Below, piece after piece: positions 49,290-57,672 of a DNA stretch of 64,000 bases. How positions within the stretch are numbered: the stretch's first letter is position 1; the number at the start of each line of letters is the position of its first letter. The notes under the pieces are model-generated. The model ran no database searches, was not told the origin of the DNA, and was given only the letters and a program-made list of their open reading frames with translations. The DNA comes from JAJDTQ01 sp965204235 (GTDB lineage: Bacteria; Desulfobacterota; Binatia; UBA9968; JAJDTQ01). The DNA lies in contig OZ241979.1 in NCBI GenBank assembly GCA_965204235.1, forward strand, positions 3,658,001 through 3,722,000. Reading direction: 5' to 3'. A program made the position numbers and the translations under genes.

Positions 49290-49397
49290 AAGCGCGAACG
49301 ACGGTGTGCCGCCGACACCGCCGCGGAACCGGTTCCGGACGGGTTGCCCGTTGTGACCCAAAGCGCGAAGCACGGTGTTCGGCCGACACTGCCGCGG
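49290..49397 (+). repeat. Imperfect direct repeat behind tRNA-Leu
   Basis: AAGCGCGAACGACGGTGTGC...CGCCGCGG (49290-49326) recurs as AAGCGCGAAGCACGGTGTTC...TGCCGCGG (49361-49397), about 37 bp each and 71 bp apart. The second copy abuts the stop of the minus-strand DHS-like gene. Repeats beside a tRNA 3' end can mark past integration, but neither copy matches the tRNA itself. Confidence 0.65.
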
Positions 49398-50510
49398 TCA
49401 GCGTTGGGTCAGCGGCACGTTGCCGAACTTCTCGCGGATCTCCCGGGCGATGTGCTCCAGGGCCTGTTCGCGCTTGTCGTAGAGACGCTTGAGCGTGCGC
49501 GGCGGGCGCTTGTGGATGGCGTAGGCGGTCATCAGCGGCAGGGCGATGGTGCTGTCCACGTAGCAGACCACGGAGTCGGGAAGCCGGTCGGGATCGACCT
49601 TGCCCCAGCTCACCGCCTCCGCGGGCGTGGCGCCGGAAAGGCCGCCCGTGTCCACCCGTGCGTCGGTGATCTGGACGAAGTAGTCGAAGCCCTTCTCCTC
49701 CAGCCCCAGCACCTCCTGGATGTGGGGCTCGGTCTGGAGCAGGAAGTTCTTGGGGGACCCGCCGCCGAGTATGACCGCGGCGCTCCGTCCTCCGGCGCGC
49801 TTGGCCTCCAGCACCAGGGCCGCGGACTCGTTCACGTCCCGGGACACGTCGAAGCGCAGCCCGTTCCCCTTGAGGGCGAGGGCCGCGACGTTCATGCCGA
49901 TGGAGCTGTCCCCGGGTGACGACGTATAGACGGGCACCCCGCTGCGGTAGGCCGCGGCCAGGAGCGAGCGCCGTTCGAGCCCCAGGATCTGTTCCCGCTC
50001 GTGGAGGTACCGGCCCACCCGGTAGTGCATCTCCGCGGTCCCCATCTCCTTCTGGAACTCCGGGGCCTTCAGGACCTCGCGGAAGAAGTCGTCGGTGGAG
50101 ATGAGCACGTCGTAGTCGAAGAAGATGTCGTAGATGCGCACCACTCCCTGTTCCCGCAGGTCCACGTCGTCGGCGTCGAACTTGCCCCGGTGCATGGACA
50201 GGCCGATGGCGAAGTGGGTGTCGTGGTAGAGGTTCGCCCCGGTGCTGACGATCCAGTCCACGAAGCCGTTCTCGATCAGCGGGATGAACGCGGTCATGCC
50301 GAGGCCGGCCGGCGTGAGCGCGCCGGTGATGCTCAGCCCCACGGTGACGTCGTCCGCCAGGATCTTCCGGGTGAAGAGCTGGCACGCCTCGCGCAGGCGT
50401 CCGCTGTTGTAGGAGACGAAGTTCTCGTCGATGAGGTCGGCGATGGTGGTGGCGGCGTCGATGGGCCTGGGGTCGATCTTCCGGCCCGACAGGAGTGAAG
50501 GTTTGCTCAT
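49398..50510 (-). CDS. Deoxyhypusine synthase family protein
   Basis: The 370-residue protein has the family fold: ITGALTPAGLGMTAFIPLIENGFVDWIVSTGANLYHD near residues 60-96 (NAD-binding part), VYTSSPGDSSIGMNVAAL, VILGGGSPKNFLLQTEP, and the catalytic lysine motif EAVSWGK near residue 312. In archaea and eukaryotes the enzyme modifies eIF5A. Bacteria lack eIF5A, and their DHS-like proteins make or use homospermidine/spermidine-type conjugates or have unknown roles. No other polyamine gene is adjacent. Gene symbol left open because the bacterial substrate is uncertain. Confidence 0.9.
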   Translation of the reverse strand: MSKPSLLSGRKIDPRPIDAATTIADLIDENFVSYNSGRLREACQLFTRKILADDVTVGLSITGALTPAGLGMTAFIPLIENGFVDWIVSTGANLYHDTHFAIGLSMHRGKFDADDVDLREQGVVRIYDIFFDYDVLISTDDFFREVLKAPEFQKEMGTAEMHYRVGRYLHEREQILGLERRSLLAAAYRSGVPVYTSSPGDSSIGMNVAALALKGNGLRFDVSRDVNESAALVLEAKRAGGRSAAVILGGGSPKNFLLQTEPHIQEVLGLEEKGFDYFVQITDARVDTGGLSGATPAEAVSWGKVDPDRLPDSVVCYVDSTIALPLMTAYAIHKRPPRTLKRLYDKREQALEHIAREIREKFGNVPLTQR

Positions 50511-50540
50511 GGCCGTTCCGGTTGCGGGACGTCGTTTAAG

Positions 50541-50602
50541 CGCGTCCTTCGACTTCGCTTCGCTACGCTCAGGACGAACGGGGGCAATTGTTCAGAGTTT
50601 CC
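50541..50602 (+). repeat. Dispersed element A, 3' half
   Basis: CGCGTCCTTCGACTTCGCTT to CAATTGTTCAGAGTTTCC: one terminus and the core are present, the other terminus is missing. It lies in the 113-bp gap between the DHS-like gene and mlaA. Confidence 0.8.
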
Positions 50603-50623
50603 GAAAGTCGGATTTCATGCAAG

Positions 50624-51439
50624 CTATCGTGATGGTTCGTTCATGCGTTCCGGTTGCGGGACCCCGGGCGCCGACGACCTGGCCTGCTCCAGCTTGCGCC
50701 GCCGGATTTGCAGGTAGGCGTTCCGCGCCGCTCCGTAGGGGTCGATGCTGCGCTCCAACTGCTCGAACGCTTCCATGTTCCTAGCCCGGGTGTTCACGAG
50801 ACCGACGCCGGTGATGCTCAAGGGCACGTAGTCGGGGGTCAGCCACCTCAGCGGGTTCATCAGGGAGTCCGCCACGGTTCCCACCCCGTCCCTCACGGTG
50901 GTCGGCGGCAGCAGCGGCAGCACCAGGTAGGCGCCGTGGCCGAGGCCATGGAGACCCAGCGTGATCCCCATGTCCTGGTCGGCGGGCGCCAGCCCCATCT
51001 TTTCCGCCACGTCGAAGAGCCCGGCAACGCCCAGGGTGCTGTTGACGACGAAACGGGCCGCCTCGCGGCCGGCCGTCGCCGGTTTCCCCTGGAGGACGTT
51101 GTTGACCACTTTCCGGACCACGTCGAGGTTCTCCACGGCGTTGTGGATCCCGGTCTGCACGGGCGGGGGGACCACCGCGGCATAGCCTTGGGCCACGGGC
51201 TTCAGCAGGACCCGGTCGAACCCGCGGTTGAACTCGAACACCTTGTCGTTGAAGGGTTCCAGCGGGTCGTAGGGTGCGTCCCCCTGGGTGGTCGAGGGTG
51301 CGTCCCGGGTGGTCGGCTCCGCGAAGCTCGGCCCGTCGCCATGCGGCGCTTGCGCGCCCGCGTTCCCCGGGCTGTCCCGGGAATGGGCCGGTTGGAGCAG
51401 GGTCAGGTTGAGCAGCAGGAACAGGGTCAGGTGGAGCAC
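50624..51439 (-). CDS. mlaA: MlaA/VacJ-family outer-membrane lipid-asymmetry protein
   Basis: MlaA removes mis-localised phospholipids from the outer leaflet of the outer membrane and hands them to the Mla pathway. The mature part has the family core DPLEPFNDKVFEFNRGFDRVLLKPVAQGY, then VENLDVVRKVVNNVLQGK, ARFVVNSTLGVAGLFDVAEKMGL, GHGAYLVLPLLPPTTVRDGVG and the C-terminal YVPLSITGVGLVNTRA. A hydrophobic signal precedes it (VLHLTLFLLLNLTLLQPAHS) without an obvious lipobox. GTG 51439 would start right at the signal. The frame also runs upstream to 51604 through a copy of element A, so the true start is uncertain. Confidence 0.85.
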   Translation of the reverse strand: MLHLTLFLLLNLTLLQPAHSRDSPGNAGAQAPHGDGPSFAEPTTRDAPSTTQGDAPYDPLEPFNDKVFEFNRGFDRVLLKPVAQGYAAVVPPPVQTGIHNAVENLDVVRKVVNNVLQGKPATAGREAARFVVNSTLGVAGLFDVAEKMGLAPADQDMGITLGLHGLGHGAYLVLPLLPPTTVRDGVGTVADSLMNPLRWLTPDYVPLSITGVGLVNTRARNMEAFEQLERSIDPYGAARNAYLQIRRRKLEQARSSAPGVPQPERMNEPSR

Positions 51440-51447
51440 CGGACGAA

Positions 51448-51557
51448 GGAACCTCTGATCCGTTCCGGCTCGAGGCGCGCCCTCCCTATGGAAAAGGGCG
51501 TCCTTCGACTTCGCTACGCTACGCTCAGGACGAACGGGACAATTGTTCGGAGTTTCC
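51448..51557 (+). repeat. Dispersed element A, copy at the mlaA 5' end
   Basis: AGGAACCTCTGATCCGTTCC to CAATTGTTCGGAGTTTCC, about 110 bp. It abuts or forms the 5' end of mlaA (minus strand), either separating the gene from its promoter or contributing its N-terminal codons. Confidence 0.85.
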
Positions 51558-51654
51558 CGAAGGAGCGGCAGACTTGAGGTTCGCATGGGTGTCGAGCGGT
51601 TCAAGGTTCCCGCAGGATACCACCACGGCCCCGTGAAATCAAGCGGACGCCCGC

Positions 51655-51975
51655 CCCGTCATCCCTGCGAAAGCCCTACTCCGTCATTCCCGCGAAGGCC
51701 CCACACCTCCTCATTCCCGCGAAAGCGGGAATCCATCCGGCGGCCGCAGCCGCCCATCCGCATCCAGCCGCGCCCCCTCACTCTCGTCATTCCCGCGAAA
51801 GCGGGAATCCATCCGTTCCTGTGAAAACTCCCCGTGTTTCCATCCCTGTGACCCACCTCCATGAGGATTGTACAACGAGAGCGATGAGACTGGATTCCCG
51901 CTTTCGCGGGAATGACGGAGGACGGGCGTCTGCAGGAATGACGGGGCATAGGCGTCTGCGGGAATGACGGGGTGC
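51655..51975. repeat. Cluster of REP-type palindromes
   Basis: At least three full copies of the palindrome ATTCCCGCGAAAGCGGGAAT occur (about 51712, 51790 and 51896) together with partial copies near 51675, 51935 and 51960. Full copies alternate in orientation, with CATCCG/GACGG flanks. The same palindrome is at 28227. The cluster fills the 563-bp gap between the mlaA 5' end and hsdR; no gene is visible. Confidence 0.85.
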
Positions 51976-52002
51976 GGGGTCAACCGGCATCGTTCGCGTC
52001 GT

Positions 52003-55000
52003 TCACGCGGCCCAGTCCGCGGACAGGGCCTCGGCCTGCTCCAGGACCGTCCGCGTGGCCTTTTCCTGCTTGTCCGGCGGGTAGCCGTGCTTGCGCAGGA
52101 CCCGCTTGACCAGCACCCTCAGGTTCGCGCGCACGTTCTCGCGGAGGGTCCAGTCGATGGTGACGTTCCGCCGCACGGTCTCCACCAACTCACGGGCGAT
52201 GCCGCACAGGGTCTCGTCGCCGAGCACCCGCACCGCGCTGTCGTTGGTCTCCAGCGCGTCGTAGAAGGCGAGTTCGTCTTCGGTGAGGCCCAGGGCCTCG
52301 CCTCGGGCGCCCGCTTCGCGCAGGTCCCGGGCCAGCCCGATCAGCTCCTCGATCACCTGGGCCGCTTCGACGGCGCGGTTCTGGTAGCGCCGGACGGTCT
52401 GTTCCAGCAGTTCGGCGAAGGAGCGCGCCTGCACCACGTTCTTCCGCCGCCGCGCCGCCACCTCCCCCTTCAGGAGCTTCTGCAGCAACTCCACCGCGAG
52501 GTTGCGCTGCGGCATGTCCCGCACCTCGGCCAGGAACTCTTCGGAGAGGATGGAGATGTCGGGCTTGCGGAGGCCCGCGGCGGCGAAGATGTCCACCACC
52601 CCTTCCGGCGCCACCGCGCGGGAGACGATCTGGCGTATGGCGTGGTCGAGGTCCTCGTCGGTCTTCCCTTCGGACGGCGTGCGCTTGAGCAGCGCCGCTC
52701 GCACGGCCTGGAAGAACGCCACGTGGTCGCGGATGCGGAGCGCCTCGTGGTGGGGCACGGCCAACGCAAAGGCTTGCGACAACTCCTGCACCGCCTTGAG
52801 GCAGCGTTCCTTGCCGTTCTCCTGGGCGAGCACGTGCTCCTGGGCCGCGGGCAGCAGGCCCAGCCGCTCCTCCGGGGCGCCCCGGACCCACGCGGCCCGG
52901 TCGAACCCGTGGAACAGGCCGCAGCAGACCTCGTACTTCTCCAGCATCGCCTTCACCGCCTGCTCCTGGTCCAGCGTGGCTTGGCCGGCGCCGCCGCTCT
53001 CGGTGTAGGTGGCCAGGGCGCGCTTGAGCTCGTGGGCGAGCCCCAGGTAATCCACCACCAGGCCGCCGGGCTTGTCCCGGAACACGCGGTTGACCCGGGC
53101 GATGGCCTGCATCAGCCCGTGGCCGCGCATGGGCTTGTCCACGTACATGGTGTGGAGGCTCGGGGCGTCGAAGCCGGTGAGCCACATGTCGCGCACCAGC
53201 ACCATGCGCAGCGGGTCGCCGGGGTCCCGGAACCGTTTCGCCAATGCCTCGCGCCGGGGCTTGTTGCGGATGTGGGGCTGCCAGTCCGGCGGGTCGGACG
53301 CGGCGCCGGTCATCACCACCTTGAGGCTGCCCCCTTCGTCTTCGTCGCAATGCCAGTCCGGGCGCAGGCGCACGAGCTCGCGGTAGAGGTCCATGCAGAT
53401 GCGTCGGCTCATGCACACCACCATGGCCTTGCCGTCCATGGCCCCGGTGCGGTCCTCGAAGTGGGCCACCACGTCCTCGGCCACGAGCTTCAGGCGCTTC
53501 TGGGCGCCGACGACGGCTTCGAGTTGCGCCCACTTGGTCTTGAGCTTTTCCTTGCGGTCGATCTCCTCGCCCTCGGTGGCTTCCTCGAAGCCGGGGTCGA
53601 TGCTCGGCCGCTCGTGCTCGTCGAGGGCCAGCCGGGCGAGGCGGCTCTCGTAGTAGATGGGCACCGTGGCTTTGTCCTGCACCGCGCGTCGGACGTCGTA
53701 CACGCTGACGTAGTCGCCGAACACCGCCCGGGTGCTGGCGTCCGCAAGCTCGACGGGGGTGCCGGTGAAGCCGATGAACGAGGCGCGGGGCAGGGCGTCG
53801 CGCATGTGGCGCGCATAGCCGTCGATGAAGTCGTACTGGCTCCGGTGCGCCTCGTCGGCAATGACCACCACGTTGCGCCGGTCGGAAAGCAGCGGATGCC
53901 CGTCGCCCTTCTCTTCGGGGAAGAACTTCTGGATGGTGGTGAACACCACGCCGCCGGACGCCACCGCCAGCTTGGCGCGCAGGTCGGCCCGGCTCCGGGC
54001 CTGCACGGGCGGCTGGCGCAGCAGGTCGGCGCAGCGCGAGAACGTGGCGAAGAGCTGGTCGTCCAGGTCGTTGCGGTCGGTGAGCACGACGATGGTGGGG
54101 TTCTGCATGGCCGGTTCGCGGACGACGCGCCCGGCAAAGAAGGCCATGGTCAGGCTCTTGCCCGAGCCCTGGGTGTGCCACACCACGCCGATGCGCCGGT
54201 CCCCCGGGGCGCCGCCCGGCCGGCGGCCCGACTCGTAGCGGCCCGCTTCGTCGGCCCACCTCGACGCTTCCCGCTGCAACTCGGCCGCGCGCAGGGTCTC
54301 GGCCACCGCGGTCCGCACCGCGTGGAACTGGTGGTAGCCCGCCATCTTCTTGGCCGGCGCGCCGCCGCCGTCGTCCTCGAACACGATGAAGTCGCGGAGC
54401 AGGGCCAGGAACCGCGCGGGCGCACAGACGCCCGCCAGCATGACCTGGAGCTCGGGCAGGCGCGGGTCGGCCAGGGTCTCGCCCGAGACCGTGCGCCAGG
54501 GCTTGAACCATTCCCGCCCCGCGGTCAACGTGCCGATGCGCGCCTGGGTCCCGTCCGAGACCACGAGCATCTCGTTCATGGAGAACAGGGCGGGCAGGTC
54601 GGCCTTGTAGGTCTGCAACTGCCGCCACGCGGTCCAGACCGTGGCGTTCTCGTCCGCGGGGCTCTTGAGTTCGACGACTCCCAGGGGAAGGCCGTTGACG
54701 AACAGCACCACGTCGAGCCGCCGCTCCCGCCGGTTCTCCACCACTGTGAACTGGTTGACCGCCAGCCAGTCGTTGTGGCCGGGGTCGTCGAAGTCGATGA
54801 CGTGGGCCTGGGCGCCGCGGATGGGGCCGCCGTCCGCGCGGTACTCCACCGTCACCCCGTCCACCAGCATGCGGTGGAAGGCGCGGTTGCGGGCTTCCGT
54901 CGTGGCCCCTTCCGGCCGGGTCAGCTTGCGAAAAGCGTCGTCCAGCGCGTCCGCGGGAAGGTCGGGGTTGAGGCGGACGAGCCATTCGCGCAAGCGCCTT

Positions 55001-55143
55001 GCCAACACCACGTCGCCGTAATCCGCCCGCTCCGCGGCCGCCGCATCCGGCGCAACGTCCACCCCGCGGACCACGCGCCACCCGAGACCCCCCAGCCACT
55101 TGAGCGCAAGCTGCTCGACGTCGGCTTCGGTGATACTCGTCAT
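52003..55143 (-). CDS. hsdR: Type I restriction enzyme R subunit
   Basis: HsdR provides ATP-driven DNA translocation and cleavage. In this 1046-residue protein the N-terminal PD-(D/E)xK nuclease region includes VVELKSPADENATVWTAWRQLQTYK. The SF2 motor has Walker A HTQGSGKS with Lys329, DEAH at 430-433, FTGTPVE (motif III) and a QAIARVNRVF motif VI region. The C-terminal helical part binds the methylase core. It is separated from hsdM/hsdS by about 3 kb of other and decayed sequence, with the DUF4143 ATPase gene 13 bp upstream. Confidence 0.95.
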   Translation of the reverse strand: MTSITEADVEQLALKWLGGLGWRVVRGVDVAPDAAAAERADYGDVVLARRLREWLVRLNPDLPADALDDAFRKLTRPEGATTEARNRAFHRMLVDGVTVEYRADGGPIRGAQAHVIDFDDPGHNDWLAVNQFTVVENRRERRLDVVLFVNGLPLGVVELKSPADENATVWTAWRQLQTYKADLPALFSMNEMLVVSDGTQARIGTLTAGREWFKPWRTVSGETLADPRLPELQVMLAGVCAPARFLALLRDFIVFEDDGGGAPAKKMAGYHQFHAVRTAVAETLRAAELQREASRWADEAGRYESGRRPGGAPGDRRIGVVWHTQGSGKSLTMAFFAGRVVREPAMQNPTIVVLTDRNDLDDQLFATFSRCADLLRQPPVQARSRADLRAKLAVASGGVVFTTIQKFFPEEKGDGHPLLSDRRNVVVIADEAHRSQYDFIDGYARHMRDALPRASFIGFTGTPVELADASTRAVFGDYVSVYDVRRAVQDKATVPIYYESRLARLALDEHERPSIDPGFEEATEGEEIDRKEKLKTKWAQLEAVVGAQKRLKLVAEDVVAHFEDRTGAMDGKAMVVCMSRRICMDLYRELVRLRPDWHCDEDEGGSLKVVMTGAASDPPDWQPHIRNKPRREALAKRFRDPGDPLRMVLVRDMWLTGFDAPSLHTMYVDKPMRGHGLMQAIARVNRVFRDKPGGLVVDYLGLAHELKRALATYTESGGAGQATLDQEQAVKAMLEKYEVCCGLFHGFDRAAWVRGAPEERLGLLPAAQEHVLAQENGKERCLKAVQELSQAFALAVPHHEALRIRDHVAFFQAVRAALLKRTPSEGKTDEDLDHAIRQIVSRAVAPEGVVDIFAAAGLRKPDISILSEEFLAEVRDMPQRNLAVELLQKLLKGEVAARRRKNVVQARSFAELLEQTVRRYQNRAVEAAQVIEELIGLARDLREAGARGEALGLTEDELAFYDALETNDSAVRVLGDETLCGIARELVETVRRNVTIDWTLRENVRANLRVLVKRVLRKHGYPPDKQEKATRTVLEQAEALSADWAA

Positions 55144-55156
55144 TGCGTTTCCCCGG

Positions 55157-56365
55157 TCATGGTTTCAGCCAATCCCCGACCGGCTTCGACAGGAAAGTCT
55201 CCACGTCGATGCCGTCGCCGCCCACCAGCAGTTTCCGCGTCGGCCGAAACGCCTCGGAAAAAGCGGCCATGCCGGCCAGCGTGTCTGTTGCGCGTCCGCT
55301 CTTTACCTCGATGGCGACCAGCCTGTTGCCGGCCCGCACGACGAAATCCACCTCGCGGTTGCGCTCGCGCCAGTAATGGGCTTGGCAGTCGCCCGTGGCC
55401 GCGGCATTGGCCAAGTGGGCGCCGATGGCCGACTCCACCAGCCGGCCCCAGAACGTGCGGTCTTCGCGGGCCTGTTTGAGGGTCGTTCCGGCCTGGGCGG
55501 TGATGAGGGCGGTGTTGAACACCTGTAGCTTGGGGCTCGACGAACGCCGCCGCGCCGCGCCGCCGGCGTACTTCTGCAGGCCGGTGACCAGCCCTGCGCC
55601 GGACAGCAGGTCGAGGTAGTGGGCCAACGTGGTGGCGTTGCCGGCGTCCTGTAGCTGCCCCAGCATCTTGTTGTAGGAAAGGATCTGGCCGGAATAAGCG
55701 CACCCCAGTTCCAGCACCCGGCGCAGCAAGGCCGGCTTATCCACGCGGGAGAGGAGCAGCACGTCGCGGGAGAGGATGGGTTCGATGAGCGAGTCGCGGA
55801 CGTAGCGCGCCCAGCGGTCCGGTTGCCGGATGAGCGGCGCCGCGCCGGGATAGGCGCCGTAGAAGAGGTATTGCTCCAGGGACCAGCCGAACGCCGCCCG
55901 CATCTCGGCAAAGCTCCAGTGCGGCAAGCGCAGCATCTCGAAACGCCCTGCCAAGCTCTCGCTCAGCCCGCGCTCCACCAGCAGGGGAGCGGAGCCAAGC
56001 AGCACTGCCTTGAGCGGCCGCCCCGTGCGGGTATCCGCATCCCACAGCCGCTTGACGGTCTCGGACCACCCCGTGACCTTCTGCACTTCGTCGAGAACGA
56101 GGAGCGCCCCGTCTGCGTCCGCCCCATCCGCGAGGCTCCGCGCCGCCTCCCACTGCTGCTCGATCCACTGGACCCCGCGCAAGCTCGGCTCGTCCGCGCT
56201 GGCGTACCGCGTCGGCAGACCGGACTGCCGCGCCACCCGCTCCGCCAGCGTCGTCTTGCCCACCTGCCGCGACCCGGCAACCACCTGGATGAAACGGCGC
56301 GGCTCCCGCAGCCGCTGGACAAGCTCTTGGGTTTGGGGCCGGGAATATGGTGACGATTTACTCAC
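55157..56365 (-). CDS. AAA+ ATPase with DUF4143 domain
   Basis: The 402-residue protein has an N-terminal P-loop domain (Walker A AGSRQVGKTTLA near residues 30-41, Walker B ALLVLDEVQKV near 88-98) followed by LLGSAPLLVERGLSESLAGRFEMLRLPHWSF and a C-terminal DUF4143 region (VDFVVRAGNRLVAIEVKSG, a PD-(D/E)xK-like strand pattern). Such ATPases are widespread, often linked with mobile or defence loci, and their role is unclear. It lies 13 bp upstream of hsdR in the same direction, so they are likely co-transcribed. Confidence 0.85.
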   Translation of the reverse strand: MSKSSPYSRPQTQELVQRLREPRRFIQVVAGSRQVGKTTLAERVARQSGLPTRYASADEPSLRGVQWIEQQWEAARSLADGADADGALLVLDEVQKVTGWSETVKRLWDADTRTGRPLKAVLLGSAPLLVERGLSESLAGRFEMLRLPHWSFAEMRAAFGWSLEQYLFYGAYPGAAPLIRQPDRWARYVRDSLIEPILSRDVLLLSRVDKPALLRRVLELGCAYSGQILSYNKMLGQLQDAGNATTLAHYLDLLSGAGLVTGLQKYAGGAARRRSSSPKLQVFNTALITAQAGTTLKQAREDRTFWGRLVESAIGAHLANAAATGDCQAHYWRERNREVDFVVRAGNRLVAIEVKSGRATDTLAGMAAFSEAFRPTRKLLVGGDGIDVETFLSKPVGDWLKP

Positions 56366-56383
56366 TGTCTTGAGTAATTTTAC

Positions 56384-56821
56384 TCAAACAGGTGAGAAGT
56401 TCAAGTACCAGAGGCAAGTTGAAGGCGGAACATGGGATGGATGGCGGTTGCCTGCCCGGCGCAGCTTCGCCCAGAGCTTACACGTTCTGCGTCCCTCGTC
56501 CCGCGCCTGCTGCGGGTGCGCAACCCATCTGGTAAACTGGACGAGATCGAGATGGAAGACAGGGAACATCTGAACCAGATCCCCGTTGAGGAGACTCTGA
56601 ATGGCCAGCCGTCCGGCTAGCGACCCCAACGAACTCCGCGTTCTTTGCGCGATGGTGGACAACCGCCGCGTGGCCCGCTCCAGCCATCTGGCGCCGCCCG
56701 CGGCGGCTTGGGCCGCAGGGTTGATGGCCTGAACCTGCTTGGCGAACCCTGCTATCTGCCGTTCGTTGGTTTTCGCGCCCTCAAGGACGATCTTGTGCCG
56801 GGTGGTGAAACTATCGGCCAT
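56384..56821 (-). CDS. Doubtful ORF, possible decayed phage-type fragment
   Basis: A 145-residue frame begins MADSFTTRHKIVLEGAKTNERQIAGF and continues with an Ala/Gln-rich helical stretch to about residue 85. The first part has the look of the start of a phage tail tape-measure-like protein. After about residue 85 the composition changes and looks non-coding. A 34-bp piece of it (GGAGACTCTGAATGGC and flanks) is repeated at 57071-57101. Probably a remnant. Confidence 0.3.
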   Translation of the reverse strand: MADSFTTRHKIVLEGAKTNERQIAGFAKQVQAINPAAQAAAGGARWLERATRRLSTIAQRTRSSLGSLAGRLAIQSLLNGDLVQMFPVFHLDLVQFTRWVAHPQQARDEGRRTCKLWAKLRRAGNRHPSHVPPSTCLWYLNFSPV

Positions 56822-57101
56822 AGCCTTGCTCCGGGGGACTTATCGGGCTAACGTGTACGGCATGGATTACTCCCAGCTTTCCCTGTTGGACATTTCGCTA
56901 GGCGTCTTGATCGCGGTCCTGGCTGTCATGGACATCTTGTGGGACGTGATCAAGCTCGTGCTGTTGGCCGGCCTCGGCGCCCTGCTCTGGATTCTTTGAC
57001 TTCACCCCCGGTTCAGCTCCCGCTCCGCGCCCGCCTGCATCGCCATCAGCCTTTCCAGCACGTCCGGAGAACCAGACCCCCGTTAAGGAGACTCTGAATG
57101 G
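56571..57101 (+). repeat. Approximately 30-bp direct repeat, 500 bp apart
   Basis: AACCAGATCCCCGTTGAGGA then GACTCTGAATGGC at 56571-56603 recurs as AACCAGACCCCCGTTAAGGA then GACTCTGAATGGC at 57070-57102. The second copy leads into element A (57083-57203). Between them lie a doubtful ORF and a small membrane ORF. Confidence 0.7.
56862..56999 (+). CDS. Small membrane protein (45 aa)
   Basis: MDYSQLSLLDISLGVLIAVL and the following residues form two hydrophobic helices split by the acidic MDILWDVIK. There is no recognisable family and no good Shine-Dalgarno sequence. The upstream frame extends to 56739 but looks non-coding. It could be a small holin-like peptide of a decayed element; that is a guess from composition alone. 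Confidence 0.35.
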   Translation: MDYSQLSLLDISLGVLIAVLAVMDILWDVIKLVLLAGLGALLWIL

Positions 57102-57203
57102 CTTACAATACCTCCGTTCGTCCTGAGCGTAGCGAAGCGAAGTCGAAGGACGCGCTTTCCCATAGGGAGGGGGAATTCAAGCCGGAATGGACAGACGTTC
57201 CAT
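57083..57203 (-). repeat. Dispersed element A copy
   Basis: GGAGACTCTGAATGGC, then CGTTCGTCCTGAGCGTAGCG, AAGTCGAAGGACGCGC and CAAGCCGGAATGGACAGACG ending GTTCC. Complete copy, diverged at the ends. Confidence 0.8.
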
Positions 57204-57215
57204 AAGGAGGACACC

Positions 57216-57629
57216 ATGGGGGAACGACAGCCGCGTTACAGCAAGGAGGAGTTCGCCCGGCGCGGTCAGGCGATCTACGAGAAGCGAGTGAGGCCGCAGG
57301 TGGAAGAAGGCAACAGAGGCAAGATCGTGGCGATTGACGTGGAGACAGGGGAGTTTGAGATGGGGGAGGACACGCTTGCCGCTTGCGACCAACTCCTTGC
57401 GCGGTGTCCGGATGCACAGCCGTGGCTGGTTCGCATCGGGCACCGTGCGGTACATCGGTTCGGACGCTCCCATGCCGGCAGCACCGATAGAGAAGGGGTC
57501 AATCGCCGCCCGCTCGCGGTTGTTTGCGCTTACTCCAGATTTCCTCGATCTGCTCGTGTTCCAAGGCCTTCTGGACTACCTCGATTGCCTTCTGGGAGTA
57601 CCGTTTGTGCACCGTTTTGCCAATTCTGA
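57216..57629 (+). CDS. Conserved-looking small protein, 3' part probably replaced
   Basis: The first 83 residues (MGERQPRYSKEEFARRGQ..., KIVAIDVETGEFEMGEDTLAACDQLLARCPDAQPWLVRIGHRAVHRFG) look like a genuine conserved small protein of unknown function that is often found beside toxin-antitoxin or defence genes. The remaining 54 residues (Arg/Pro/Ser-rich) look like translation of unrelated sequence, so the end of the gene was probably lost when the adjacent transposase remnant arrived. A strong AAGGAGG lies 6 bp before the ATG. Confidence 0.55.
   Translation: MGERQPRYSKEEFARRGQAIYEKRVRPQVEEGNRGKIVAIDVETGEFEMGEDTLAACDQLLARCPDAQPWLVRIGHRAVHRFGRSHAGSTDREGVNRRPLAVVCAYSRFPRSARVPRPSGLPRLPSGSTVCAPFCQF
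57506..57616 (-). pseudogene. Minus-strand gene fragment (helical, charged)
   Basis: Reading the minus strand from about 57616 to a TGA near 57506 gives VHKRYSQKAIEVVQKALEHE, then QIEEIWSKRKQPRAGGD. This is a coherent charged helix unlike chance sequence. A stop codon in frame about 30 bp upstream leaves only 37-45 codons, so this is most likely the 3' end of a broken gene. Family unknown. Confidence 0.35.
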
Positions 57630-57672
57630 TTCGGCAAGTTGCTTAGCCCCCAGGTTATAGTAGTCGAGTTCA

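Noticed and set aside
49150..49400. tRNA-Leu as an integration site with att duplication
   Set aside because: The direct repeats downstream do not copy the tRNA 3' end and no integrase gene lies nearby.
51964..55479. 1171-codon open frame on the plus strand opposite hsdR
   Set aside because: Antisense shadow of hsdR with the same biased composition and no recognisable motif.
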